Below are positions 8,911 through 17,125 of a DNA stretch of 64,000 bases, one piece after another. Location: NCBI RefSeq assembly GCF_003751305.1, contig NZ_RJKV01000002.1, positions 806,001-870,000 on the forward strand, read 5' to 3'. This stretch comes from Stenotrophomonas rhizophila. GTDB lineage: Bacteria > Pseudomonadota > Gammaproteobacteria > Xanthomonadales > Xanthomonadaceae. The notes under the pieces are model-generated. The model had not been told where the DNA came from, ran no database searches, and saw nothing but the letters and a program-made list of their open reading frames with translations. Within the stretch, counting starts at the first letter, position 1. Each line of letters opens with the position of its first letter. Position numbers and translations under genes: made by a program.

Positions 8911-9058
8911 TGCTTCCCAGAGCTTTAATGGATTTTGGCCGCTCCGCAAAAAGCCCTGCCCGCTCCGCAATGTGTACGTTCAGCGTAAGGCAGAGTGTTG
9001 TGGTATCTGCTGTGCGTCGTCCGTGCTGAATGCGATGAGGAGCCATGTAGCTGGTTTG
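8911..9058. other. Gap between the tRNA and the integrase remnant
   Basis: No gene is supported here. The stretch has lower GC than its surroundings and holds two CGCTCCGCA words about 25 bp apart. I searched by eye for a second copy of the tRNA 3' end (GATTCCCTTCACCCGCTCCA) here and at the right end of the island and found none. Confidence 0.5.
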
Positions 9059-9641
9059 TCAAAGTGAAGCTCGCCTTCCATCTAGCTTTCGCTCGTTGAT
9101 CTCGGTCGTGGTGACCGATAAATGCCCCAGCTGGGCCTGCCCTTCGCGAATGTCATTAGCCGAATCAGCCTTCTCCGTTCCTGCCTTCGCGCGCAGGTCC
9201 CGGGATGCGATAGCGGCGTCGTCACTCGCCTTGTCAAGCCGGTAGCGCAGCGCCGCAGCCGAGTTCCAGTCCGCTGTTGTCCATGATCAAGCGAGTGCTG
9301 TAGGGCTTGGATCTGCCCTCGGGTAGCTTCTCGCTCTTCCGCTTGGCGATCCGCTCCAGCAATGTCGCGAGCTCACCTGTGATCTCCATGATCAACTTGT
9401 TAGTGGACTTCGCCTGCGTAATGGCCAAGCCACGTGGGGTGAGCTGGCGAAGGTCAATGGACTAGACGTCGCCGACGCGCCGGCCGGTGAGGTAGGTGAG
9501 GTACATGGCGTCCCGCGGTAAGGCGTCGGCGTGGTGGTAGAGCGCCTGGAACAACTTGTCCTCCACGTACACGCCGCTGCCACACTCCTTATTTTTTCGG
9601 ATGCTCTTGCACGGATTGGGCTGTTGACTGCCTTCTGATCG
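9059..9641 (-). pseudogene. Degraded tyrosine recombinase (phage/island integrase), C-terminal catalytic part
   Basis: Minus-strand translation gives NPCKSIRKNKECGSGVYVED, then RDAMYLTYLTGRRVGDV, a TAG stop at 9463-9465, then LAITQAKSTNKLIMEI in the same frame. After a frame shift near 9240-9290 comes IASRDLRAKAGTEKADSAND, then AQLGHLSVTTTEINERK. This is the catalytic domain order of phage-type integrases: the first Arg in TGRR, the Lys in the beta hairpin, RDLRAKA in the position of the H-x-L-R box, and GHLSVTTTE. The nucleophilic Tyr expected after TTTE is Asn. The N-terminal DNA-binding part is absent. With a stop, a shift and a lost nucleophile it is inactive. It marks an old integration at tRNA-Gly. 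Confidence 0.85.
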
Positions 9642-10087
9642 TTAGAGTGAATTGCAAAGCGCACATGCATAGCCTTGAAATGCCAATTACCGGTTAGATC
9701 GCCTCCACGAAGCTCCTGGGTACTGTGCCCTTGTGTCACTGCATGCGAGGTTGCCTGAAGCCGAACAACTTGGCGGGCCGCTTAGATACGCTGGATGCAA
9801 ACAACAAACAACAAACAACAAACAACAAACAACAAACAACAAACAACAAACAACAAACAACAAACAGCAAACAGCAGAATGTAAAATGCGAAGGTGATGG
9901 CGCCGGCTGAGTACGCCCATGCGCTTCTCCTCCCAGATCACTGCCGCCAACAACGAGATGGATCACTTGTACTCCGATACAACCTTCCAATGCACCGCGC
10001 ATTGGTACGCAGTCACAGAAGTTAAGATCTATATCCAGTAGATTCCTTTCGTCACGTAGCGTGACTCGACACCTGAAAGGACATCAG
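9642..10087. other. Non-coding island stretch containing the heptamer array
   Basis: Apart from the tandem repeat at 9798-9874 I see no convincing gene. Short open frames across the repeat encode only repeat-driven Asn/Gln/Thr or Cys/Leu/Phe/Val runs. The last 60 bases before the next gene are AT-richer (agttaagatctatatccagtag) and probably hold its promoter. Confidence 0.5.
9798..9874 (+). repeat. Heptamer tandem repeat (CAAACAA)x9 + (CAAACAG)x2
   Basis: Nine perfect CAAACAA units are followed by two CAAACAG units, 77 bp in all, with no interruption. The array is purine-rich and almost GC-free on the plus strand, in sharp contrast to the surrounding DNA. It lies 214 bp before the start of the secreted 448-aa protein. 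A seven-base unit shifts the frame with each gain or loss, and such arrays are prone to slippage. No confident gene spans it. Confidence 0.95.
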
Positions 10088-11434
10088 ATGAAGCGTATCA
10101 CCCTATATATAGGCTTGGCCGTAGCGTTGGCAGTGGGGCAGGCTTCCGCCGCCATGCCAGGCTCCCGTTATCTGCAGCTTGCCGCTGATCAACTGGTACA
10201 ACCCGGCACTGCCACTCTGCTTTCAAGCGATATCGAATTAAGCGCGCCTGGCTGGGTATACGTACAGTCGGACGGGCGCTACTTCCCTGGAGGCAGCTCT
10301 GCAGCCAGTGCCTACATCACCATCAACGGCGAGGTCGTCTCCAACGACAGCTATATCGACTGGCGCCAGTCGACGTCCGCCCAGCAGCATTCGTTCAACG
10401 TCATCGGTGCCAAGTATCTGCCCGCTGGACGCCACTCGGTCGTCTTGGCCGGACAGGCCATCGGTTCGGCGGTCAACTTCGGATCCGCCAGTAACCTCTC
10501 CGTGCTCATCACCTCTGCGGGCTCGGTAACCAACAGCCGTCTTCCTAGCGATACCGCGCAGCTGGACTTCAATACGGTCGGCAGCCCGGAAGGAATGGCA
10601 TTGCTGGCCAAGGACCGCAAGCTGCTAATGACCGCCCAGGCAGGCAATCCCGGCGGCCCCATCGTGGCCATGGCATCTGGCCGCGCGTTCGACTGGGGAA
10701 CCTACGGCGACGGCATGATGGGCATTTTCCTGAACGAGCAGGAGCCTGGCATCGAATCGATGACCTGGTCGATCAACGACATCTTCATTGGCGCAGAAAC
10801 GCAGGCTCCGTTCTATTCGCAGGGCCTGTTCGTCAACCCGCCGGCTTACAGCAGCGTCAGCTTCGTCGCGTCCGAATCGCCGTACTACCAGCCGCAGGAC
10901 GCCAATACCAACAATGTGAAGTACAAGTTCGGCGCCAACTCCCGGCTGGTGACGCTGTCCAATGGCTTCGGCGTGGCCGGCAAGGGTTTGAATCCGGGAT
11001 TCAACTACGCCGCGGCAGGTCCCTACCGGCGCTTTGCATATGTATGTGTCGGGACCAATGGATTCTCGCCCAGCTGTCCGTCGGTGGGCTCGGAGGTGGT
11101 GATCGGTGAGGGCCAGGTTTGCATCCCGCAGGGGCATAACGGTGTGGTGCTGTTCTCGACGAAGTCTCGCGTGCAGGGTGATACGAACGATGGTGGCGGC
11201 AGCGTGTTCCTGTTCCTGAAGATCGATGGCCAGCAGGTGGGAAGCCTCGGCACTCAGCAGTTGGGATCCAAGCCAAACTCCGTAAGCACCCGCACTATTT
11301 CAGCCAGCTACCTGAGCGCGGGCTCTTCCGCACTAGGAACGGGCTGCCACACCGTACAGGCCGTAGCGCAGGCGCTGGGAGATTTCCGCCACATGTCGTT
11401 CAATGCCGACATGCCGCTGGTCTGGTTCGACTGA
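10088..11434 (+). CDS. Secreted protein of unknown function with two similar beta-rich modules
   Basis: A 448-aa protein that I do not recognise. The ATG at 10088 follows AAAGGA by seven bases, and residues 1-21 are a clear signal peptide ending ASA. The rest is rich in Ser, Gly, Asn and aromatic residues with alternating hydrophobicity, suggesting an exported all-beta protein. Residues 56-126 (AYITINGEVV ... KYLPAGRHSVVLAGQAIG) and 353-431 (FLFLKIDGQQ ... SYLSAGSS ... CHTVQAVAQALG) align as a divergent internal repeat. A Cys-rich patch (YVCVGTNGFSPSCPS) precedes the second module. It lies in the tRNA-Gly island between the heptamer array and a membrane protein gene. Adhesin, carbohydrate-binding or effector roles are all possible. 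Confidence 0.7.
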   Translation: MKRITLYIGLAVALAVGQASAAMPGSRYLQLAADQLVQPGTATLLSSDIELSAPGWVYVQSDGRYFPGGSSAASAYITINGEVVSNDSYIDWRQSTSAQQHSFNVIGAKYLPAGRHSVVLAGQAIGSAVNFGSASNLSVLITSAGSVTNSRLPSDTAQLDFNTVGSPEGMALLAKDRKLLMTAQAGNPGGPIVAMASGRAFDWGTYGDGMMGIFLNEQEPGIESMTWSINDIFIGAETQAPFYSQGLFVNPPAYSSVSFVASESPYYQPQDANTNNVKYKFGANSRLVTLSNGFGVAGKGLNPGFNYAAAGPYRRFAYVCVGTNGFSPSCPSVGSEVVIGEGQVCIPQGHNGVVLFSTKSRVQGDTNDGGGSVFLFLKIDGQQVGSLGTQQLGSKPNSVSTRTISASYLSAGSSALGTGCHTVQAVAQALGDFRHMSFNADMPLVWFD

Positions 11435-11845
11435 CCCCCCACGCTACACGACGCCGGTGGCGGGGTTCGCCCTGTCATCGGCATCCCGAAACCCTGCTGC
11501 TCGCGGAAGGTCAGCTTCCCCAGTCGCACCAGACATGCTTTGAGAAGTTCTTCAAACGGGCGGCAACTAAGAGACGAACCGGGCTCTGGGCTAGGTAAGT
11601 CATTGTTCTTTTGCCCCGCGAGACACCGATCTAGCCGCACCTTTATCGAAATGCAGCGATAGCGGAATTGTGCAGAGCAACTTTAAGTCTGCTCGGGCAA
11701 TATTCGCAGGAGTCGCGTTTGAACTCCATTCTCGTCCCGACCAGCGCTTGCGATCAAATTCCTGCTCCGCTTTTTGCCGGATGGCGTCTCATTATCGGAG
11801 ACGTCGCTTTGCCATCATTGCCGTTCAATCTGATGAGGAGCGGGA
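11435..11845. other. 411-bp island gap without a supported gene
   Basis: No gene is supported. A GC-rich imperfect palindrome (ACGCCGGTGGCGGGGTTCGCC) follows the secreted-protein stop and may act as a terminator. The rest is mixed-composition sequence of lower GC. A possible promoter for the next gene cannot be fixed. Confidence 0.4.
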
Positions 11846-12529
11846 ATGAGTCAGTCAAGCGCAATCGATCTGCCGTCGATCCCTGAGATGTTGGGGCGAG
11901 TCAAGCTCCAGGAGAGCAGGAAAACTGGAAGGAAGGATCGCTGCGCAGTAATTGCGATGTCCGCTCTGCTGGGTGTAATGGCTGCTGTGGTTGCCGTAGC
12001 GAAGTTTGGATGGATGGGCATGGTGACTGCGAAATACACCGTGGTCCTGCTTTACGCGCTGCTTGTACTCGTTTACGCAACATGGGTAGCTCTGATGTTG
12101 GTAGAGGTGTTCAATCAAGTGAGGGCTGGTTTCAGGCAGGCCGCGCAAAGGGTAGATCGCCAGATTGCTCACCAGAGAGAGCTTATCAGCTGGCTCAGTA
12201 GTTACCCCCGTGAGCTGCTGCGGGAGCGGGCCATGCTGGTTGAATTGGAGTCCAAAAGCTGGACGCGAAGAGCAGGTATCGGCGTTGCATTCGGTGCTGC
12301 GTTTACGGTGGGTCTCAGTCTTTTGGCGGCCGCAGTCAAAGTGAACAGTACGTCACTGCCGTCGTCCGTGCCGACGTTGAACAGTTATGTGAACACAATA
12401 TCCGTCACCGTCTATGCGGTCATGTTTGGGCTCCTCTTGGGTTCGGCAATGGCTTGCGTCTTCGCAGCGAGGCTGGAGAAGGTCGCAGGGGTTTTCAAAG
12501 AGGCCGCAGAAAGAGGGAGCGCGGTCTGA
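11846..12529 (+). CDS. Four-helix membrane protein of unknown function
   Basis: A 227-aa protein with four predicted membrane segments at about 33-53, 62-88, 143-164 and 182-208. Between helices 2 and 3 is a charged, probably helical segment (90-140; VFNQVRAGFRQAAQRVDRQ) with coiled-coil character. Both ends are likely cytoplasmic. The ATG is preceded by GAGGAGCGGGA, a strong ribosome-binding site. I know no family for it. It is the last gene of the tRNA-Gly island, 411 bp after the secreted protein, so the two need not be one transcript. Its composition is less GC-biased than that of the flanking core genes, consistent with transfer. Confidence 0.65.
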   Translation: MSQSSAIDLPSIPEMLGRVKLQESRKTGRKDRCAVIAMSALLGVMAAVVAVAKFGWMGMVTAKYTVVLLYALLVLVYATWVALMLVEVFNQVRAGFRQAAQRVDRQIAHQRELISWLSSYPRELLRERAMLVELESKSWTRRAGIGVAFGAAFTVGLSLLAAAVKVNSTSLPSSVPTLNSYVNTISVTVYAVMFGLLLGSAMACVFAARLEKVAGVFKEAAERGSAV

Positions 12530-12689
12530 GCGTGGAAGCGAACGTGAGGCTTCTACTGGATAGTCGGCTGCGCTTGAACGTGCGGCCGGCGTGAGTGCTG
12601 GGTTTTTGGCGATGGGGTTTATTGGTTTTGACACCTCCACCACACCTGCCACACGCTATGCTTCGCGCTTTCCCGCCCCCTGCGCCGCG

Positions 12690-13583
12690 ATGAAACTCGC
12701 CATCCTGTCCCGCAACAGCAAGCTGTACTCCACGCGTCGCCTGGTGGAGGCCGCGCGCGCGCGGGGCCATACCGTGCGCATCCTTGATCCGCTGCGCTGC
12801 TACATGCGGATCGCCGCGGACGGCTTCACCATGCATTACAAGGGGCGGCCGATCACCGGGGTGGACGCGGTGATCCCGCGCATCGGTGCCTCGGTCACCC
12901 GCTACGGGACGGCGGTGCTGCGCCAGTTCGAGATGATGGGCGCCCGCACGCCCAACCCCTCCGATGCCATCCTGCGCGCCCGCGACAAGCTGCGGGCGCA
13001 CCAGATCCTGGCCTCCAAGGGCATCGACATGCCGGTCACGGTGTTCGGTGACAACCCGGACGACACCGTCGATCTGCTCTCGATGCTCGGCCCGCCGCCG
13101 CACGTGGTGAAGCTCAACGAGGGTACCCAGGGCCGCGGCGTGATCCTCACCGAGAAGGCCAGCGCTTCGCGCGGCATCGTGGAGGCGCTGCGCGGGCTGT
13201 ACGCCAATTTCCTGATGCAGGAGTTCATCGGTGAGGCACAAGGCGCGGACCTGCGCTGCCTGGTGGTGGGCGACCAGGTGGTCGGCGCGATGCAGCGCCA
13301 GGCGCCGGAGGGCGACTTCCGCTCGAATCTGCATGCCGGGGGCAGTGCGCGCGCTGCCAAGGCGAGCCGGGCGGAGCAGCAGGTGGCCGTGCGTTCGGCC
13401 AAGGCACTGGGCCTGGGCGTGGCGGGAGTCGATCTGATCCGCTCAAGCCGTGGTCCGCTGGTGCTGGAGGTGAATTCCACCCCAGGCCTGGAGGGCATCG
13501 AGGCGATCTGCCGGGAAGACTTGGCCGGGCGCATCATCGACCATGTCGTTTCGTTGAAAAAACCTGTCAATACAAGGGGTTGA
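12690..13583 (+). CDS. rimK: RimK-family ATP-grasp alpha-L-glutamate ligase
   Basis: A 297-aa ATP-grasp ligase. In E. coli, RimK adds glutamate residues to the C-terminus of ribosomal protein S6 and can make poly-glutamate. Visible are the N-terminal [20 protein letters not shown], the central [20 protein letters not shown] stretch typical of RimK, the ATP-grasp loop [14 protein letters not shown], the segment [17 protein letters not shown], and the Mg-binding [15 protein letters not shown] near the C-terminus. The ATG at 12690 matches family length; an upstream in-frame start adds 33 residues unlike the family. It is the first core gene right of the island, with a strong terminator behind it. 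Confidence 0.93.
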   Translation: MKLAILSRNSKLYSTRRLVEAARARGHTVRILDPLRCYMRIAADGFTMHYKGRPITGVDAVIPRIGASVTRYGTAVLRQFEMMGARTPNPSDAILRARDKLRAHQILASKGIDMPVTVFGDNPDDTVDLLSMLGPPPHVVKLNEGTQGRGVILTEKASASRGIVEALRGLYANFLMQEFIGEAQGADLRCLVVGDQVVGAMQRQAPEGDFRSNLHAGGSARAAKASRAEQQVAVRSAKALGLGVAGVDLIRSSRGPLVLEVNSTPGLEGIEAICREDLAGRIIDHVVSLKKPVNTRG

Positions 13584-13698
13584 CAGGGGTTTCTGCAGTA
13601 GGGGAGGGTCTTAACATCGGTTTAATCGATCCCGGCGTAGGCTCTGTCGAACCGCAGCTCTGCCCTCCTCAGCAGGAACGGTAATCGGGAAACACCTT

Positions 13699-13733
13699 CA
13701 GGCCCGGTCAGCGCCAGCTGTCCGGGCCTTTTT
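13699..13733 (+). terminator. Rho-independent terminator after rimK
   Basis: AGGCCCGG and CCGGGCCT form a stem around a 14-base loop, followed by a T run (CTTTTTCC). It lies 120 bp past the rimK stop. Confidence 0.7.
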
Positions 13734-13844
13734 CCGGATTGAAGGCCGGTGGCGCCCAGATTCGACCCTGCCATCAGTGACTTGTGGGTGCCGCTTCCAA
13801 GCTCGTAAAGTTGGCGCTCATACATGTGGATAAGGATGTCGCGG

Positions 13845-14327
13845 ATGTATCGATTGCTCGCTATTGCATTGCTTGCAAGCCTCCCGTTGGCCGCGCAGGC
13901 CGGCGCCGACGGCAAGGGGCGTGACGCTGCGGTGGCCATCACCGCCGATGCGCCCGTGGCCGAACAACTGGCCAACGTCGAACGCGCGCTGGGAAGCGAG
14001 GCTTACAGTGAGATCAGCATGGAAGACAAAAGCCGGGTGCAGGCGGCCGTGACCCGTATCCGCAACCGGATGGGTGACCGCGAGCGCATGGACCAGCTGC
14101 CGGCGCAGCAGCTCACCGAGATATTCAATGATCAGGAAGTGGTGAACACCATCCTGACCCGGGCCAAGGCAGACAGCCGCATGGTCTGCCGCCGCGAGCG
14201 CGCCACCGGCAGCAACATGAACAAGAGCATCTGCATGACCGTGGCCCAGCGCCGGGAAGCGACCGAACGGGCCAAGAGCCTGATGGACGATCCGCGCCGC
14301 TTGGCACCCAAGGAAATGACACTTTGA
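13845..14327 (+). CDS. Small exported protein of unknown function
   Basis: A 160-aa protein with a signal peptide (MYRLLAIALLASLPLAAQA) cleaved near residue 19. The mature part is helical and polar, with a conserved-looking C-terminal section holding two cysteines (MVCRRERATGSNMNKSICMT) that could form a disulfide in the periplasm. The ATG at 13845 is preceded by AAGGA at a workable distance. It lies just before a two-component system, in the same direction but about 135 bp away, so any link is a guess. I do not recognise a named family. Confidence 0.65.
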   Translation: MYRLLAIALLASLPLAAQAGADGKGRDAAVAITADAPVAEQLANVERALGSEAYSEISMEDKSRVQAAVTRIRNRMGDRERMDQLPAQQLTEIFNDQEVVNTILTRAKADSRMVCRRERATGSNMNKSICMTVAQRREATERAKSLMDDPRRLAPKEMTL

Positions 14328-14462
14328 CGCGCTTTCAGCATTCGACGGTGTCTAATGTTAACAATGAAGCCTGTATCTTCAGCCTGAACCCGTGCCGCGC
14401 GCCCTGCCGCGCAGCGGCGCAGGTCAGTCTTTTCCGTCGAACACCCTGAAACAGAGGTCCCA

Positions 14463-15140
14463 GTGCGAATTCTCGTCATCGAAGACAACAGCGACATTGC
14501 CGCCAACCTGGGCGATTACCTCGAAGACCGCGGCCACACCGTCGACTTCGCCGCCGACGGCGTGACCGGCCTGCATCTGGCGGTCGTCCACGAGTTTGAC
14601 GCGATCGTGCTGGACCTCAACCTGCCCGGCATGGACGGGATCGAGGTCTGCCGCAAGCTGCGCAATGAAGCGCGCAAGCAGACTCCGGTGCTGATGCTGA
14701 CCGCCCGCGATTCGCTGGACAACAAGCTGGCCGGTTTCGATTCCGGCGCCGATGACTACCTGATCAAGCCGTTCGCGCTGCAGGAAGTCGAAGTGCGCTT
14801 GAATGCCCTGTCGCGTCGCGGCAAGGGTGTGCAGACCCGTGTGCTGGAAACCGGCGATCTGGAATACAACCTGGACACGCTGGAAGTGCGCCGCCAGGGC
14901 AAGCTGCTGCAACTGAACCCGACCGCATTGAAAATCCTGCAGGCGCTGATGGAAGCTTCGCCGGCCGTCGTTACCCGCCAGGAACTGGAAACCCGCGTGT
15001 GGGGCGAAGAGCTGCCGGACTCGGATTCCCTGCGCGTGCATATCCACGGCCTGCGCGCCGTGGTCGACAAGCCTTTCGAGGTGCCGATGATCCAGACCCG
15101 TCATGGCATCGGATACCGCATCGCCGCGCCGGAAGCCTGA
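14463..15140 (+). CDS. OmpR/PhoB-family response regulator
   Basis: A 225-aa DNA-binding response regulator. The receiver domain (1-115) has the acidic pocket ED at 7-8, the phosphoacceptor Asp51 in VLDLNLPGMDG, the Thr of MLTARD, and Lys in YLIKPF. A winged-helix domain (about 125-222) ends in the typical VWGEELPDSDSLRVHIHGLR recognition region and the TRHGIGYRI wing. Translation starts at a GTG at 14463 behind AGAGG. The kinase gene follows after four bases, so the pair is one operon. It resembles the regulators of Xanthomonas RaxR/RaxH-like systems, but I cannot confirm orthology. Confidence 0.92.
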   Translation: MRILVIEDNSDIAANLGDYLEDRGHTVDFAADGVTGLHLAVVHEFDAIVLDLNLPGMDGIEVCRKLRNEARKQTPVLMLTARDSLDNKLAGFDSGADDYLIKPFALQEVEVRLNALSRRGKGVQTRVLETGDLEYNLDTLEVRRQGKLLQLNPTALKILQALMEASPAVVTRQELETRVWGEELPDSDSLRVHIHGLRAVVDKPFEVPMIQTRHGIGYRIAAPEA

Positions 15141-15144
15141 TCCG

Positions 15145-16467
15145 GTGACGGGGAAGGGGGAGCGCCGCCGCGCGCCATACCGGCGCCGGCTGCGCAGCCG
15201 CATCATCGTCTCGTTCGTGCTGTTGGGCTTCTGCCTGACCACGTTGTTTGCGTTCGCCACCAACTGGACCCGCGCCCGCGTGGAAAACCAGCTGGTCGAA
15301 GATGTGATGAATCGCAACATCAACGAGTACGCCAAGCGCTTCGCGGCAGACCCCTCGCGCAGCCCCGACCTCCCCGTGCAACAGATGTACGCGCGGCTGG
15401 TCAGGCCGGACAAGTTTGAAGCCCTGCGCCAGGAACAGCCGGACTGGTACAACCTCAACGATGGCATCCACGGCGTAAGCGGTGTGGATGAGGGCGGCAA
15501 GCCGTTTTCCTACAAGCTCGCGGTGCGCAAGACGCCAGATGTGTGGTTCTTCCTCGCCTATGACATGACCGAGAGCATCCGCGGCGAGAGCCAGCTCAAC
15601 CGCGCGCTGTTCTTCTCGGTGCTGGTGTTCAGTGTGCTGTCGCTGGTGCTGGGCTGGTGGTCGGCCTCCAAGGTCATGAAGCCGGTGTCCGATCTGGCGG
15701 CCCGCCTGCGCGCGTATCGCGGTGGCACCAGCGAGCCGGAGCCGCTGGCGCCGCGCTTCCCGGACGATGAAGTGGGCCAGCTGGCCCAGGCGCTGGACGA
15801 CTATTCCGCGCGGCTGACCGAAGTGGTGCAGCGCGACCGCGAGTTCAACGCCGACGTCAGCCACGAGCTGCGCACGCCGCTGGCGGTGATCCGTGGTGCC
15901 ACCGAACTGCTGCTGACCCGCCCGGATCTCGATCCCAAGGTGCTGCAGCGCCTGCAGCGCATCCAGCGTGCCGAACAGCAATGCACCGATCTGATCGGCG
16001 CGCTGCTGCTGCTTTCACGCAACGAGCGCGGGCAGGGCAGCAGCAATGTCGCCCGGGTCTCGGAGCAGCTGCTGGATTCGCACCGCGCCCAGCTGGGCGG
16101 CAAGCCACTGGAACTGATCCTGGAAGGCAATCACGACCTGGTGATCGATGCGCCGGAATCGGCCCTGTCGGTCGCCTTGGGCAACCTGATCGGCAATGCC
16201 GTGAAGTACTCCAAGGAAGGCGCCGTGCGCGTGCGCGTGGGCAACAACGCGGTCGAGGTGATCGACAGCGGCCCCGGCCTGAGCGAGGAAGATGCTGCCA
16301 AGCTGTTCCAGCGCGGCTATCGCGGCACGCATGCGGGGCACTCGCAGGGCGGCGGCATCGGCCTGTCGATCGTCAGCCGCCTGTGCGACCTCTACGGCTG
16401 GCAGGTCAATGTCCGCCCCGGCGCAGAGCGCGGCGTCATCGCCACGCTGACCTTCTCTCCAGCGTAA
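15145..16467 (+). CDS. Sensor histidine kinase, partner of the upstream regulator
   Basis: A 440-aa membrane kinase. A first membrane helix lies at about 18-38, a periplasmic sensor region of about 110 residues follows, a second helix lies at about 154-174, then a HAMP-like linker. The H box DVSHELRTPLAVIRGATELL places the phosphoacceptor at His240. The N box NLIGNAVKYS, G1 DSGPGLS and G2 GGGIGLSIVSRL complete the ATPase domain. I chose the GTG at 15145 because GGAAG sits nine bases before it; an ATG at 15103 would overlap the regulator gene by 38 bp and has no ribosome-binding site. The stimulus is unknown. Confidence 0.92.
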   Translation: MTGKGERRRAPYRRRLRSRIIVSFVLLGFCLTTLFAFATNWTRARVENQLVEDVMNRNINEYAKRFAADPSRSPDLPVQQMYARLVRPDKFEALRQEQPDWYNLNDGIHGVSGVDEGGKPFSYKLAVRKTPDVWFFLAYDMTESIRGESQLNRALFFSVLVFSVLSLVLGWWSASKVMKPVSDLAARLRAYRGGTSEPEPLAPRFPDDEVGQLAQALDDYSARLTEVVQRDREFNADVSHELRTPLAVIRGATELLLTRPDLDPKVLQRLQRIQRAEQQCTDLIGALLLLSRNERGQGSSNVARVSEQLLDSHRAQLGGKPLELILEGNHDLVIDAPESALSVALGNLIGNAVKYSKEGAVRVRVGNNAVEVIDSGPGLSEEDAAKLFQRGYRGTHAGHSQGGGIGLSIVSRLCDLYGWQVNVRPGAERGVIATLTFSPA

Positions 16468-16471
16468 GTCG

Positions 16472-16497
16472 GTAGAGCCGACCGTTGGTCGGCGCCT
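16472..16497. repeat. GTAG-type palindrome (GCCGACCGTTGGTCGGC variant)
   Basis: A GTAGAGCCGACCGTTGGTCGG element lies between the convergent kinase and coaE stop codons and probably forms a shared transcriptional end. Confidence 0.8.
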
Positions 16498-16503
16498 CCA
16501 GAT

Positions 16504-17115
16504 CTACCGCGCCGCCAGCACCCGGTACGCCTGATCCAGCCGCTCCACGTGCGCTTGCAGGTGCGCCGGCTGGCCATCATTGACCACCACATCATCGGCC
16601 AGCGCCAAACGCGCCTCGCGGCTGGCCTGGGCGGCGATCATGCGGTCGGCCAGGGCGCTGTCGATCCCGTCGCGCTGCATCAGCCGTGCATGCTGCACGG
16701 CGACCGGCACGTCCACCACCAGGATCCGGTCCAGCCACGGGTACTGCTGGCGGCCACCGGCTTCGGTCAGCAGGGGGATCGCGGCGATCGCATACGGCCC
16801 GTCCGCCTGTTCGCAGGTCTGGCGCAGCAGCTGGCGGATCGCCGGATGGGTGATCGCCTCCAGCGCCTGGCGCTCCTGCACCGAATCGAAGATGCGCGCG
16901 CGCAGCGCGGCACGGTCGAGCTGGCCGTCAGCCAGCAGGATGTCATGCCCGAAATGCGCGGCAATCCGCGCCAGCCCCTCGCTGCCCGGTGCAACCACCG
17001 CGCGGGCAGCCAGATCGGCGTCGGCCACGGTGATGCCCAGCGCTTCGAAGCGACGGCTGACCTCGCTTTTGCCGGCGGCAATGCCGCCGGTCAGCCCGAT
17101 CACGAAGCGACTCAT
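16504..17115 (-). CDS. coaE: Dephospho-CoA kinase
   Basis: CoaE phosphorylates the 3' hydroxyl of dephospho-CoA in the last step of coenzyme A synthesis. The 203-aa protein begins with a P-loop (GLTGGIAAGKSEVSRRF), then has ADADLAARAVVAPGSEGL, the CoA-domain stretch LEAITHPAIRQLL, and IPLLTEAGG ahead of VVDVPVAVQHARLMQRDG. Length and motif order are standard. It is the third gene of pilC-pilD-coaE, an order seen widely in gammaproteobacteria, with a 10-bp gap to pilD. Confidence 0.96.
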   Translation of the reverse strand: MSRFVIGLTGGIAAGKSEVSRRFEALGITVADADLAARAVVAPGSEGLARIAAHFGHDILLADGQLDRAALRARIFDSVQERQALEAITHPAIRQLLRQTCEQADGPYAIAAIPLLTEAGGRQQYPWLDRILVVDVPVAVQHARLMQRDGIDSALADRMIAAQASREARLALADDVVVNDGQPAHLQAHVERLDQAYRVLAAR

Positions 17116-17125
17116 CGCACCGGCC

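Noticed and set aside
8801-9046. Minus-strand open frame across the tRNA gene, coding VKGIEPSSVAWEATALPLSYT
   Set aside because: This is the antisense of the tRNA and a well-known false protein in databases. It has no independent support.
9725-9910. A 61-codon frame across the heptamer array
   Set aside because: Its sequence is only the translation of the repeat (NNKQQTTNNKQQ) with no ribosome-binding site, and it changes with each unit.
12628-12662. TTGACA and TATGCT as a rimK promoter
   Set aside because: The spacer would be 23 bases, too long for sigma-70.
8890-12690. Second copy of the tRNA 3' end as an attR site
   Set aside because: No match longer than a few bases to GATTCCCTTCACCCGCTCCA was found at the right end of the island.
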